In this document: one piece after another, positions 28,634 through 37,042 of the stretch
Layout of the letters: each line of letters opens with the position of its first letter
How positions within the stretch are numbered: the stretch's first letter is position 1
Assembly (NCBI RefSeq): GCF_024213665.1
Contig: NZ_JANAVP010000033.1
Location: forward strand, 866-64,865
Reading direction: 5' to 3'
DNA: 64,000 nucleotides
From: Streptomyces sp. A3M-1-3
GTDB lineage: Bacteria > Actinomycetota > Actinomycetes > Streptomycetales > Streptomycetaceae
Notes under the pieces: model-generated
Database searches by the model: none
Seen by the model: the letters and a program-made list of their open reading frames with translations, nothing else
Told to the model about the DNA's origin: nothing
Translations under genes and position numbers: made by a program

Positions 28634-30049
28634 ATGCCCCAGCCCGAAGACCACGCCTCCGCCCAGCCCTCCCGCGCCCCGCGCCGCAGCCTGGGCCGGG
28701 GCCCGGGCGCGGGCACCGAGCCGGCAGCGGTGCCCGTGGCGGGGGGCGAGGGCGAGGCACCTGAAGAGCTCCCCAGCCCCGCCCCCTCCCGAAACCGGCG
28801 GGAACCCCCCGGCCCCTCCGACCACCGCCCCCTCGCGAGCGGCGCTCAGAGCGCCACGGCGAGGCCCCCCGCCCAATCACCCGAGCCGAACCCCGGTCAG
28901 TCCCCGAGCCCGGCGGAGTCGGCGGCGGAGGCGGAGCCCGCCCCGGAGCCGGAGCCCTGGCTGCGCCCTGCCCCCGAGCAGGCCGTGAGCCCGGTGGGTT
29001 CGGCGGTGAAGGCGGAGCACCGGGTGCGTCCGGCCGCCGGGCTGGGCTCGGTTCCGGAGCCGGAGGCCGAGGCGGAATCCGGGCCCGGCCCCGTGGGGTC
29101 GGTTGCCGAGGCGGTGGCCGGATCCGTTCCGGGGGCCTCGGCCGGCGGGACGAGCGGCCGGGGGGCCGGGGGCTTGGCCCCGGTTTCGGGAAGGGGCGGG
29201 GTGGGAGACGAACCGCCCGCGGCCGGGGATGGGCGGTTCACTGTTCGGCTGGCCAACTTCGAGGGGCCCTTCGATCTGCTGCTGCAGCTGATCTCCAAGC
29301 ACAAGATGGACGTGACCGAGGTCGCCCTCTCGAAGGTCACCGACGAGTTCATGGCGCACATCCGCGCCATGGGCGCCGACTGGGACCTCGACCAGACCAC
29401 CGAGTTCCTCGTCGTGGCGGCGACGCTGCTGGACCTCAAGGCCGCCCGGCTGCTGCCCGCCGCCGAGGTCGAGGACGAGGCGGACCTCGCCCTCCTGGAG
29501 GCGCGGGACCTGCTCTTCGCGCGGCTGCTGCAGTACCGCGCGTACAAGCAGATCGCGGACATCTTCAGCGCGCGGCTGGACGCGGAGGGCAAGAGATACC
29601 CCCGCACTGTCGGGCTGGAACCGCACCACGCCGAGCTACTGCCCGAAGTGGTCATCAGCATCGGCGCCGAGGGCTTCGCCAGGCTCGCCGTGAAGGCGAT
29701 GCAGCCCAGGGCCGAGCCGCAGGTGTACATCGACCACATCCACGCGCCCCTGGTCAGCGTGCGCGAGCAGGCCGACGTCGTCGTCGCACGGCTTCGGGAG
29801 CACGGGGAGGCCAGCTTCCGTACGCTCACCGAGGACGCGCCGGACACCCTGACCGTCGTCGCGCGCTTCCTCGCCCTGCTGGAGCTCTACCGGGAGAAGG
29901 CCGTCGTCCTCGACCAGGATGAGGCCCTCGGCCCGCTCATGGTCCGCTGGACGGGCGGCGACGGGGCGCAGCCGGCCGTGACGGACGAGTTCGATCAAGA
30001 GGATCCGCAGAACAAGGTTTCGCAGAACAAGAAGGAGGAGACGCCGTGA
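28634..30049 (+). CDS. scpA: Segregation and condensation protein A
   Basis: The kleisin subunit of the bacterial SMC complex. Family homology starts at FTVRLANFEGPFDLLLQLI (residue about 203) and runs through LDLKAARLLPA to the C-terminal winged helix (TLTVVARFLALLELYREKAV). The first 200 residues are a Pro/Ala/Glu-rich extension unusual for ScpA, in the same frame from ATG 28634 with no obvious ribosome site. A shorter internal start remains possible. It overlaps scpB by 4 bp. The 225-bp gap upstream holds only short GC-rich hairpins. Confidence 0.88.
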   Translation: MPQPEDHASAQPSRAPRRSLGRGPGAGTEPAAVPVAGGEGEAPEELPSPAPSRNRREPPGPSDHRPLASGAQSATARPPAQSPEPNPGQSPSPAESAAEAEPAPEPEPWLRPAPEQAVSPVGSAVKAEHRVRPAAGLGSVPEPEAEAESGPGPVGSVAEAVAGSVPGASAGGTSGRGAGGLAPVSGRGGVGDEPPAAGDGRFTVRLANFEGPFDLLLQLISKHKMDVTEVALSKVTDEFMAHIRAMGADWDLDQTTEFLVVAATLLDLKAARLLPAAEVEDEADLALLEARDLLFARLLQYRAYKQIADIFSARLDAEGKRYPRTVGLEPHHAELLPEVVISIGAEGFARLAVKAMQPRAEPQVYIDHIHAPLVSVREQADVVVARLREHGEASFRTLTEDAPDTLTVVARFLALLELYREKAVVLDQDEALGPLMVRWTGGDGAQPAVTDEFDQEDPQNKVSQNKKEETP

Positions 30050-30687
30050 GCGAGGAGAGCCCGGCCGGATCGAGCGCGGTCGCGGATCTCGACCTCAAGC
30101 CCGCCCTCGAAGCGGTGCTCATGGTCGTGGACGAGCCCGCCACCGAGGAGCACCTCGCGAAGATCCTGGCCCGGCCGCGCCGCGCGGTGGCCGACGCGCT
30201 GCGCGAGCTGTCCGACGAGTACACCGTGCAGGGACGCGGCTTCGATCTGCGGCTGATCGCCGGCGGGTGGCGGTTCTACACCCGGCCCGAGTACGCCGAG
30301 GCCGTGGAGGGCTTCGTTCTCGACGGCCAGCAGGCCCGGCTCACCCAGGCCGCGCTGGAGACCCTGGCCGTGGTCGCGTACCGCCAGCCGGTCAGCCGTT
30401 CACGGGTCTCCGCCGTACGCGGAGTGAACTGCGACGGCGTGATGCGGACCCTCCTCCAGCGCGGTCTGGTGGATGAGGCGGGGACGGAACCCGAAACAGG
30501 TGCGATCCTGTACAGGACGACGAACTACTTCTTGGAGCGAATGGGCCTGCGTGGCCTGGACGAGCTCCCGGAGCTCGCGCCCTTCCTTCCGGAGGCGGAC
30601 GCGATCGAGGCCGAGACGCAGGAAGGTGTTCCGTCGTTCGATCCGGACGCACCGGACACCGAAGCAGACGACAAGACGGAACTTTGA
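30046..30687 (+). CDS. scpB: Segregation and condensation protein B
   Basis: Two winged-helix domains (LKPALEAVLMVVDEPATEEHLA; QARLTQAALETLAVVAYRQPVSR, with VRGVNCDGVMRTLLQRGLV) define ScpB, which dimerises and binds ScpA of the SMC complex. 213 residues. The GTG start overlaps the scpA stop, and its own stop overlaps the rluB ATG. Confidence 0.93.
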   Translation: MSEESPAGSSAVADLDLKPALEAVLMVVDEPATEEHLAKILARPRRAVADALRELSDEYTVQGRGFDLRLIAGGWRFYTRPEYAEAVEGFVLDGQQARLTQAALETLAVVAYRQPVSRSRVSAVRGVNCDGVMRTLLQRGLVDEAGTEPETGAILYRTTNYFLERMGLRGLDELPELAPFLPEADAIEAETQEGVPSFDPDAPDTEADDKTEL

Positions 30688-31808
30688 TGCGAAGCAGCGG
30701 CAGGAACAGCGGAAGCGGCAACCAGAACCAGCGGGGTGCCGGCTCCGGGCGTGACGGGCGCGACGGGCGCGACGGGCGCGACGACAAGCAGAAGCGCGCG
30801 GGCCGTCCCCGTCCCGAGGAGCGCCGTTACGACGTGGGCGGTTCCGGCGGCGCTTCCGGCGACAAACCGGCGGAGCGCGGCCGGGGCGCGGCCGCCCGGG
30901 GCGGCGCCAAGGGCGGACCCAAGGCACCCGCCGGCGGCAAGAGCGCCCCGCGCCGCACCGGCGGAGGCCGGCCGCAGAGCGGTCCGGCGCGCCCGCGCGA
31001 GCTCGACGCCCGGATCGAGGAGCGCAACCGGGAGCGCCACAACAAGCCGCAGGTGAAGACCCCCAGGACGTTCCCCGGCGCCGAGCAGGAGGGCGAGCGG
31101 CTGCAGAAGGTCCTCGCCCGGGCCGGCATGGGTTCGCGCCGCGCGTGCGAGGAGCTGATCGAGCAGGCCCGTGTCGAGGTCAACGGCGAGATCGTCCTCG
31201 AGCAGGGCAAGCGGGTCGACCCGGAGAAGGACGAGATCAAGGTGGACGGCCTCACCGTCGCCACCCAGTCGTACCTCTTCTTCGCGCTGAACAAGCCGGC
31301 CGGTGTCGTCTCCACCATGGAGGACCCGGACGGCCGCCAGTGCCTCGGCGACTACGTCACCAACCGGGAGACCCGGCTCTTCCACGTCGGCCGGCTCGAC
31401 ACCGAGACCGAGGGCATCATCCTCCTCACCAACCACGGCGAGCTGGCCCACCGGCTGACCCACCCGAAGTACGGCGTCAAGAAGACGTACCTCGCCGCGA
31501 TCCAGGGCCCGCTCCCGCGCGACCTGGGCAAGCAGCTGAAGAACGGCATTCCGCTGGAGGACGGCTACGCCCGCGCCGACCACTTCCGGGTCGTCGAGAA
31601 CACCGGCAAGAACTACCTCGTCGAGGTCTCCCTCCACGAGGGCCGCAAGCACATCGTCCGCCGGATGCTGTCGGAGGCCGGTTTCCCGGTCGACAAGCTT
31701 GTACGGACCCACTTCGGGCCGATCCCGCTGGGCGACCAGAAGTCCGGCTGGCTGCGCCGCCTCACCAACACCGAGGTGGGCATGCTGATGCGCGAGGTCG
31801 GTCTGTAG
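30687..31808 (+). CDS. rluB: 23S rRNA pseudouridine synthase (RluB/RsuA family)
   Basis: The 373-residue protein has a basic disordered N-terminus including DGRDGRDGRDGRDDK, an S4 domain (ERLQKVLARAGMGSRRACEELI, about 133-180), and the catalytic domain with Asp238 in GRLDTETEGIILLTNHG. RluB modifies helix 89 of 23S rRNA in other bacteria. ATG 30687 overlaps the scpB stop (TGATG). Order scpA-scpB-rluB is conserved widely. The stop region is duplicated (31797-31820). Confidence 0.9.
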   Translation: MRSSGRNSGSGNQNQRGAGSGRDGRDGRDGRDDKQKRAGRPRPEERRYDVGGSGGASGDKPAERGRGAAARGGAKGGPKAPAGGKSAPRRTGGGRPQSGPARPRELDARIEERNRERHNKPQVKTPRTFPGAEQEGERLQKVLARAGMGSRRACEELIEQARVEVNGEIVLEQGKRVDPEKDEIKVDGLTVATQSYLFFALNKPAGVVSTMEDPDGRQCLGDYVTNRETRLFHVGRLDTETEGIILLTNHGELAHRLTHPKYGVKKTYLAAIQGPLPRDLGKQLKNGIPLEDGYARADHFRVVENTGKNYLVEVSLHEGRKHIVRRMLSEAGFPVDKLVRTHFGPIPLGDQKSGWLRRLTNTEVGMLMREVGL

Positions 31809-31820
31809 GTCGGTCTGTAG
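31797..31820 (+). repeat. 12-bp tandem duplication carrying the rluB stop codon
   Basis: GTCGGTCTGTAG occurs twice in tandem. The first copy ends with the rluB TAG; the second is a silent extra copy with its own TAG in the same phase. Confidence 0.85.
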
Positions 31821-31836
31821 GTCCGCCGACCCGACG

Positions 31837-31879
31837 AGCCCGCGGCCGGTCCCTGGCAACAGGGGACCGGCCGCGGGCT
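31837..31879 (+). terminator. Strong terminator after rluB
   Basis: A perfect 17-bp GC-rich stem (AGCCCGCGGCCGGTCCC and complement) with a 9-base loop is followed by TCTTTG. It separates the scpAB-rluB transcript from the pnuC promoter, which starts 11 bases later. Confidence 0.9.
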
Positions 31880-31889
31880 TCTTTGTGTC

Positions 31890-31930
31890 TTGCGGTGGCC
31901 GCCACCGGCCTTTATAGTCACAGTGACTAT
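31890..31930 (+). promoter_or_regulatory. nrtR box: NrtR-type operator overlapping the pnuC promoter
   Basis: TTGCGG (31890-31895), a 17-bp spacer and TATAGT (31913-31918) form a good promoter. The 17-bp perfect palindrome ATAGTCACAGTGACTAT (31914-31930) covers the -10 box and start point. The third gene behind it, with one gene between, encodes a NrtR-type repressor, so autoregulation is inferred. AAGGAGG (31932) precedes GTG 31946. Confidence 0.8.
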
Positions 31931-31945
31931 TAAGGAGGCTGGGGT

Positions 31946-32641
31946 GTGAGTCTCGCAGACGTACTCGGCCCTCTGCAGCAGCCGCTGTTCACCGTGCTGG
32001 ACACCCCGGTCAGCTGGACCGAGGTCCTCGGCTTCGGCAGCGGCGCGCTCTGCGTCTGGCTCGTCACCCGGCAGCACATCGCCAACTGGCCGATCGGCAT
32101 CGCCAACAACGTCTTCTTCATCCTGCTGTTCACCCAGGCCGGCCTGTACGCCGACGCGGGGCTGCAGGTCGTCTTCATCACCCTCGCCGGATACGGCTGG
32201 TGGACCTGGACCCACGGGGGTGGACCAGGTTCATCCGTCCTCCCGGTGCGCCGCACCACGCGCACCGAGTGGACCTGGCTGGTCTCGGCGGGGGTGGTGG
32301 GGACCCTCGCCCTCACCCTGCTGCTCGACCGGGCGACCGACTCGACCGTCCCGTTCTGGGACGCGCTGACCACCGCGCTGTCGCTCATGGCGACGTACGG
32401 GCAGTGCCGGAAGCGGCTGGAGTCCTGGTGGCTGTGGATCGCCGCCGACGTGGTGTACATCCCGCTGTACGCCTACAAGGAGCTGTACCTCACCTCGCTG
32501 CTGTACCTCGGCTTCATGACGCTCTGCGTCCTGGGGCTGCGCAACTGGCGGCGCGATCTGGCCGGGCAGGACCTGAAGTTGGCGTACGCCAACGTGGTCG
32601 GGGACGTCGACGACATCCCCCCACTGCCGGAGCGACGGTGA
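31946..32641 (+). CDS. pnuC: Nicotinamide riboside/mononucleotide transporter PnuC
   Basis: The 231-residue protein has about seven membrane segments and the PnuC landmarks WPIGIANNVFFILLF, YGWWTW and WWLWIAADVVYIPLYAYKELYLT. PnuC carries nicotinamide riboside by facilitated diffusion for NAD salvage. It is the first gene of an operon with nrtR and an ADP-ribosylglycohydrolase; it overlaps nrtR by 4 bp. Confidence 0.93.
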   Translation: MSLADVLGPLQQPLFTVLDTPVSWTEVLGFGSGALCVWLVTRQHIANWPIGIANNVFFILLFTQAGLYADAGLQVVFITLAGYGWWTWTHGGGPGSSVLPVRRTTRTEWTWLVSAGVVGTLALTLLLDRATDSTVPFWDALTTALSLMATYGQCRKRLESWWLWIAADVVYIPLYAYKELYLTSLLYLGFMTLCVLGLRNWRRDLAGQDLKLAYANVVGDVDDIPPLPERR

Positions 32642-33372
32642 ACGCCGGCGCGCCCGAGGGCTACGACCCGTATGCCTTCGAGCCGTTCGCGGTGACCGTG
32701 GACCTCGCCGTCTTCACCGTGCGGGGCGGCCGGCTGCACGTCCTGCTGATCCGGCGCGGCCAGGACCCTTACGCGGGCGCGTGGGCGCTGCCCGGTGGTT
32801 TCGTACTGCCCAGGGAGTCCGCGGAGACGGCCGCCCGGCGCGAACTCGCCGAGGAGACCGGCCTGTCGGAGCGGACCGCCGCCGCGCTCCACCTGGAGCA
32901 GCTGCGTACGTACAGCGAACCCGACCGGGACCCCAGGATGCGGGTCGTCTCCGTCGCGTACACCGCGCTCGTACCCGGCCTGCCCGAGCCGCGCGGCGGC
33001 GGCGACGCGGCTCACGCCCAGTGGGTGCCCGCCGATGCGGACGAGCGGCTCGCCTTCGACCACGACCGGATCCTCGCCGACGCCCGGGGGCGCATCGGCG
33101 CCAAGCTCGAATACACCTGCCTCGCCACCTCCTTCTGCCCGCCCGAGTTCACGCTCGGCGAGCTCCAGCAGGTGTACGAGACGGTCTGGGGCACCGCGCT
33201 CGACCGCCCCAACTTCCGGCGCAAGGTCCTGGCCACCCCCGGATTCGTCGAACAGGTGGCGGGGGCCGCGCGGCTCACCGGCGGCCGGGGCAAACCCGCC
33301 GCGCTCTACCGCGCCGGCCCCGCCACCGCCCTGCACCCACCTCTGCTGCGCCCGGAAGGACGGCCCGAATGA
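32638..33372 (+). CDS. nrtR: NrtR-type NUDIX transcriptional regulator
   Basis: The N-terminal NUDIX domain (VTVDLAVFTVRGGRLHVLLIRRG, GAWALPGGFV, AARRELAEETGL) is joined to a C-terminal winged helix (PPEFTLGELQQVYETVWG, then DRPNFRRKVL). That is the NrtR architecture: a repressor of NAD genes released by ADP-ribose. The NUDIX box reads REL-EE, so catalytic capacity may remain. 244 residues from GTG 32638. The palindrome at 31914-31930 is its likely target. Confidence 0.92.
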   Translation: MNAGAPEGYDPYAFEPFAVTVDLAVFTVRGGRLHVLLIRRGQDPYAGAWALPGGFVLPRESAETAARRELAEETGLSERTAAALHLEQLRTYSEPDRDPRMRVVSVAYTALVPGLPEPRGGGDAAHAQWVPADADERLAFDHDRILADARGRIGAKLEYTCLATSFCPPEFTLGELQQVYETVWGTALDRPNFRRKVLATPGFVEQVAGAARLTGGRGKPAALYRAGPATALHPPLLRPEGRPE

Positions 33373-34409
33373 ACCTCACGAACGGCAGGAACGGCACCCT
33401 GACCCGTACCAAGCAGGCGGCCACCGGCTCCCTGATCGGACTGGCCCTCGGGGACGCGCTCGGCTTCCCCACGGAGTTCAAGGATGTGCCGTCCATCCTC
33501 GCCGCGTTCGGGCCTTGGCGGGAGATGGAGCTGCCGCGGCCCGCGATCGTCACTGACGACACCCAGATGACCCTCGCACTGGCGCAGGGCATGCGGACCG
33601 CCATGGACCGCGGACTGCTCGCGCCGCAGCGGCTGGCCCGGCCGGTGCGCGAGGAGTTCGTGAACTGGTACCACTCGCCCGAGAACAACCGTGCGCCCGG
33701 CCGGACCTGCATGGTCGCCTGCCGGCTGCTGGACAGTGACCGGCCCTGGCAGGAGGCGAGCCAGGTCGGCTCGAAGGGCTGCGGCGCCAATATGCGGGTC
33801 GCGCCGGTCGGGCTCGCGCCCGCGCTGAGCGAGGAACAGCGCGCGGGCGCCGCGCAGATGCAGTCCGCGCTGACGCACGGCCATCCGACGGCGCTGGCCG
33901 CGAGCGACCTCACGGCGCGGGCGGTGTTCCTGCTCGCGCAGGGCGCGGAGCCGACCGGACTGGTCGGACAGCTCCGCTCGTACGCGGTAGAGAACCGCAC
34001 CCGGTACCACGAGCGCTGGCTCGGCGACCTCTGGACGTACACGCACGACGCGTCACCCGAGGTCTTCATCTCCCGCGGCTGGGACGAATGCCTGGCGGTC
34101 CTGGACCGTCTCACCCAGGCCCTGCGTACGCCATCACCCGAGACCGACCCGTGCCTGGCGACGGGGGACGGCTGGATCGCCGAGGAGGCGCTCGCGACCG
34201 GGCTGCTGTGCTTCCTCCTCTTCCCCGAGGAGCCGGTCACCGCCCTGCGCAGGGCGGCCTGCACGCAGGGCGACTCCGACTCGATCGCCTGCCTGACGGG
34301 CGCCTTCGCGGGCGCCCACCTGGGCGCGGGAGCCTGGCCAGGGGACTGGGAGGCCCGCATCGAGTACCGGAGCGACCTGCTGTCGCTGGGGGCGCTCTGG
34401 GATGCGTGA
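33369..34409 (+). CDS. ADP-ribosylglycohydrolase family protein
   Basis: The 346-residue protein has the DraG/ARH fold motifs GSLIGLALGDALGFPTEF, TDDTQMTLALA (metal ligands), HGHPTAL and the C-terminal metal site QGDSDSIACLTGAFAGAHLG. The family removes ADP-ribose from proteins, nucleic acids or small molecules. Overlap with nrtR by 4 bp makes it part of the operon; the ADP-ribose it releases is the expected NrtR ligand. Confidence 0.9.
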   Translation: MNLTNGRNGTLTRTKQAATGSLIGLALGDALGFPTEFKDVPSILAAFGPWREMELPRPAIVTDDTQMTLALAQGMRTAMDRGLLAPQRLARPVREEFVNWYHSPENNRAPGRTCMVACRLLDSDRPWQEASQVGSKGCGANMRVAPVGLAPALSEEQRAGAAQMQSALTHGHPTALAASDLTARAVFLLAQGAEPTGLVGQLRSYAVENRTRYHERWLGDLWTYTHDASPEVFISRGWDECLAVLDRLTQALRTPSPETDPCLATGDGWIAEEALATGLLCFLLFPEEPVTALRRAACTQGDSDSIACLTGAFAGAHLGAGAWPGDWEARIEYRSDLLSLGALWDA

Positions 34410-34486
34410 CGCGCCTGTCGCGAAGGGCGCATGTCATTCGTTCGAGCGATGCCGCATGACGAAGATGGCTACCGTCATGCGGAAGG

Positions 34487-34694
34487 GTCCTCGCCCGCCA
34501 GCGGCAGGTCGGCACCCGGGGCTGAGCCGCGCGCGAGCACGCGAAACCTCTCCCAGCAGGAAGTTGCCGAGAGGGTCGGCATGGACCGCGCCACGTACAA
34601 CCGCATCGAGCAGGGTCACTCCGGCGGGCTGGACTCGCTCATCATGATCGCCGACGCGACCGGCGTGTCCCTCGCAGATCTTGTGCGGCAGTAG
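34487..34694 (+). pseudogene. XRE-family helix-turn-helix gene, broken
   Basis: NLSQQEVAERVGMDRATYNRIEQG and SLIMIADATGVSLADLV form a clear XRE domain ending at 34694. Its first helix is in another frame: VLARQRQVGTR, then a TGA at 34523, then AAREHA. One extra A in AAA at 34544-34546 separates AAREHA from NLSQQ. Without these two lesions a normal N-terminus would result. A GTG/ATG-started 87-residue version from 34431 would lack helix 1. Confidence 0.6.
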
Positions 34695-34701
34695 CGGGGG
34701 G

Positions 34702-35079
34702 TCATTCGAGCGTGAACCGGCCTGTGCGGAGGGTCTCGTGGTTGGCGAAGAGTGAGTCGAGCTGGACCTCGCTCTTGACGGCAGCGGCCCACTTGGTGTC
34801 TGTCAGGTCGCGATGGGCCGGGGCCCTCACGGTTCGTGCTCGGGTGCACTGGGTGAGGATCCACCTGGCCTGTACCTGGCCGGTCGGCGGGTTGGTGAAC
34901 ATGCTCGCCGCCAGCCGCCACAAGTGTTCGCCGGTCGCCGTGTCGGGGGCGATGACGCCAACGATGGCGATGTCACCCAGGCCGCGGGAGTCGCTGGACT
35001 GCGTGGTGTAGGCGACGGTGAGTCCCTCGAGGGGGTAGACGGTGACTCGGCTGCGTCCTGCGAGTTCGGTAGTGGCCAT
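34702..35079 (-). CDS. Uncharacterised 125-residue protein
   Basis: No family is recognised with certainty. The protein has an alternating strand pattern (SRVTVYPLEGLTVAYTTQS, DIAIVGVIAPDTATGEHLWRLAASMF) and ends with charged helices. It lies 57 bp downstream of the CCGDGPCC-tailed gene on the same strand and is probably co-expressed with it. Confidence 0.6.
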   Translation of the reverse strand: MATTELAGRSRVTVYPLEGLTVAYTTQSSDSRGLGDIAIVGVIAPDTATGEHLWRLAASMFTNPPTGQVQARWILTQCTRARTVRAPAHRDLTDTKWAAAVKSEVQLDSLFANHETLRTGRFTLE

Positions 35080-35136
35080 CGTTCTGTGTCGAGCGGACGG
35101 GCCGCTGCCGTAGCGACCCGCCCTGGGGTGGGTCAG

Positions 35137-35565
35137 CTAGCAGCAGGGGCCGTCGCCGCAGCAGGTCGGCTCTTGGCAGTCCGCCTTCGTGCCCCACAGC
35201 GATTCGTCGACCTGGTAGCCGGCGGCGCGGAGCTTGCCGACGACGTCGACCATCGTTGCCTTGTCCCGGTATCGGGAGCCCGGAGCGTGGTGGATGTACC
35301 GGCCGTAGCGCTCCTGGCACCAGGTCGTGTACTCGGCGCTGTGCAGCATGAAGGTGTGCCACGCCGGGTCGACCTTCTGCGAGGGCGACAGGCCCTCGCC
35401 GGTGCGGCCCATCACGTCGAGGAATGCGAGGCCCTGGTCCATGACGCGTTCTGCGACGCATGCCTCCAGGCCGTACTCCTCGGCGCAGAACGCTGAGAGA
35501 CGGTCGAACAGGTCTGGCGCGACGAGGGTCCGCCCGTGGACCAGTTCCGTTGCGAGAGCGGTCAT
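35137..35565 (-). CDS. Uncharacterised protein with Cys-rich tail
   Basis: The 142-residue protein begins MTALATELVHGRTLV, has conserved-looking blocks KVDPAWHTFMLHSAEYTTWCQERYGRYIHHAP and MVDVVGKLRAAGY, and ends TCCGDGPCC, a compact set of five cysteines that could bind metal. The ATG at 35565 has AAGGAG 6 bases upstream. Similar proteins occur in other actinobacteria as I recall, without known function. Confidence 0.7.
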   Translation of the reverse strand: MTALATELVHGRTLVAPDLFDRLSAFCAEEYGLEACVAERVMDQGLAFLDVMGRTGEGLSPSQKVDPAWHTFMLHSAEYTTWCQERYGRYIHHAPGSRYRDKATMVDVVGKLRAAGYQVDESLWGTKADCQEPTCCGDGPCC

Positions 35566-35746
35566 GCGATGCTCCTTCGGGTGTGTGCTCGGCCCGGGGC
35601 CAGCCCCCGCGCCGTCGTGCACGTGCTGGGCTCTGTGAGCCCGCCCGTCTCGGTCGCCGCCTGTGCAGGGATCAGCGGCCGGGGCGGGAGCTATAGGGCG
35701 GTGCCGCCCTCGTGCAGCGGGTTGCCTGCGCCGGGGCCCGGCCTCG

Positions 35747-36256
35747 GCCGGGTTCTGGGCGTGGCTGGATGCGGTGGAGGCAGAGTGTGAGACGCGCTGC
35801 GGCGACACCCGCACCGCGCTGCACCTGATCGGCCATGCCGAGGACGTCCTGGCCGCCGGGTCGGACCACCTGAACCCGGAATGGATGGACTGGTTCAGCC
35901 CGGTCCGGCTGGCTGCGTTCAAGGGCAATACGCAGCTGCAGGCGGGGCACCTGCCGCAGGCGCGGACCACGCTGCTGCACGTCCTCGAAGAGCTGCCAGC
36001 GGACGAGGACAAGCAGCGCACTGTCGTCCTGGGCGATCTCGCGGCAGTGGAGGCCGCGGTTGGCCACGCGCAGGACGCGTGCGGATACGCGTCCCGGGCA
36101 CTCGATCAGCTCGGCATCACCTGGTACGCCACCGGCATGGACCGGGTACGAGAGGTGCGCAGGGCGCTCGCTCCTTGGCAGCACGAACAATGTGTCCGCG
36201 ACCTCGATGAGCAGCTGTACGGATGGGGTACAACCGTCAGCGCGCTGACTGGTTGA
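35747..36256 (+). pseudogene. C-terminal TPR part of a transcriptional regulator, 5' truncated
   Basis: From AGFWAWLDAVEAECETRCGD to LYGWGTTVSALTG this 170-codon frame matches the C-terminal TPR half of large XRE-TPR regulators of Streptomyces. No N-terminal DNA-binding part is present; upstream sequence loses similarity at about 35745. A 198-residue ORF from 35663 exists but its first 28 residues look random. The 3' end overlaps the HAD gene by 20 bp. Confidence 0.6.
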
Positions 36257-36899
36257 GCTTGGCGATCTGCTCCGGAAGCTCCAGGAGGCTGTCGACCCGC
36301 ATGGTCGGCAGCCTCTCTGCGTCGTCGGTGTTCCACTGGATCGTGGCCCACGGTCCGCGGCGGATCAGGGCGGTGGGCATGCCGGCGGCGATCGCTGGGC
36401 GGATGTCGTTGTCGACGCGGTCGCCGACGTAGAGGATCTCGTCCGGTGCGAACGGCACAACGTCGGCGACGCGCTCGAAGAAGAGCGGGTCGGGCTTCGA
36501 GGCGCCCCAGTCGTCGGAGGTGCCGATCAGGTCGACGTCCTCGGCGAAGAGCGACCGAAGGATGCCGCCGGCCCGGACGGTCTGGTTCCCCGCGATGCCG
36601 AGCCAGAGCCCATCGGCGCGGAGCTGCGCGAGGGCTGGGCGAACGTCGGGGTACAGGTCGCCCTCGTCGAAGTGCTCGGGCTGTCCTGCTGCGGAGCGGG
36701 CTTGGCGCTGCTCGTAGAGATCGAACCCGGGCTGGAACTCCTGGAAGGTGTCGCGGTAGTCGCGGCCCTGGGCGATGACGGCGCCGAACATGGCGGCGAA
36801 GGTGTGGCGTGGTACCTGCAACCAGTCGGCCCACGTGCCGTACTCCCGGGTCTCGTCCACGAGGCACTCACCGACATCGAAGGCTACTGCGCGAATCAT
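36237..36899 (-). CDS. HAD family hydrolase
   Basis: The 220-residue protein has motif I AFDVGECLVDE (Asp-x-Gly in place of the usual Asp-x-Asp: DVG), a helical cap, motif II GIAGNQT, motif III lysine in GASKPDPLFF and motif IV YVGDRVDNDI. The changed second Asp resembles haloacid dehalogenase-type or altered phosphatases. ATG 36899. It is an accessory-region gene beside regulator fragments. The 143-bp region upstream contains no other gene. Confidence 0.85.
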   Translation of the reverse strand: MIRAVAFDVGECLVDETREYGTWADWLQVPRHTFAAMFGAVIAQGRDYRDTFQEFQPGFDLYEQRQARSAAGQPEHFDEGDLYPDVRPALAQLRADGLWLGIAGNQTVRAGGILRSLFAEDVDLIGTSDDWGASKPDPLFFERVADVVPFAPDEILYVGDRVDNDIRPAIAAGMPTALIRRGPWATIQWNTDDAERLPTMRVDSLLELPEQIAKLNQSAR

Positions 36900-37042
36900 G
36901 GGCCGATCGTAGGCCCTGTGTCCTCGGCCGCAGCAGCCGGCGGTACGGACAGCCCGACAGTCTTGGTCCATGTCCCCTGACCCGCGGTCTTGTGGATAAA
37001 CGGCAGGCCGCACGCGCCACGCGCGCGGGGCTGAACGTCGCC

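Noticed and set aside
30751..30780. 9-bp repeats in rluB as a regulatory repeat
   Set aside because: They encode the disordered GRD repeats of the N-terminus, a normal feature of actinobacterial RluB proteins.
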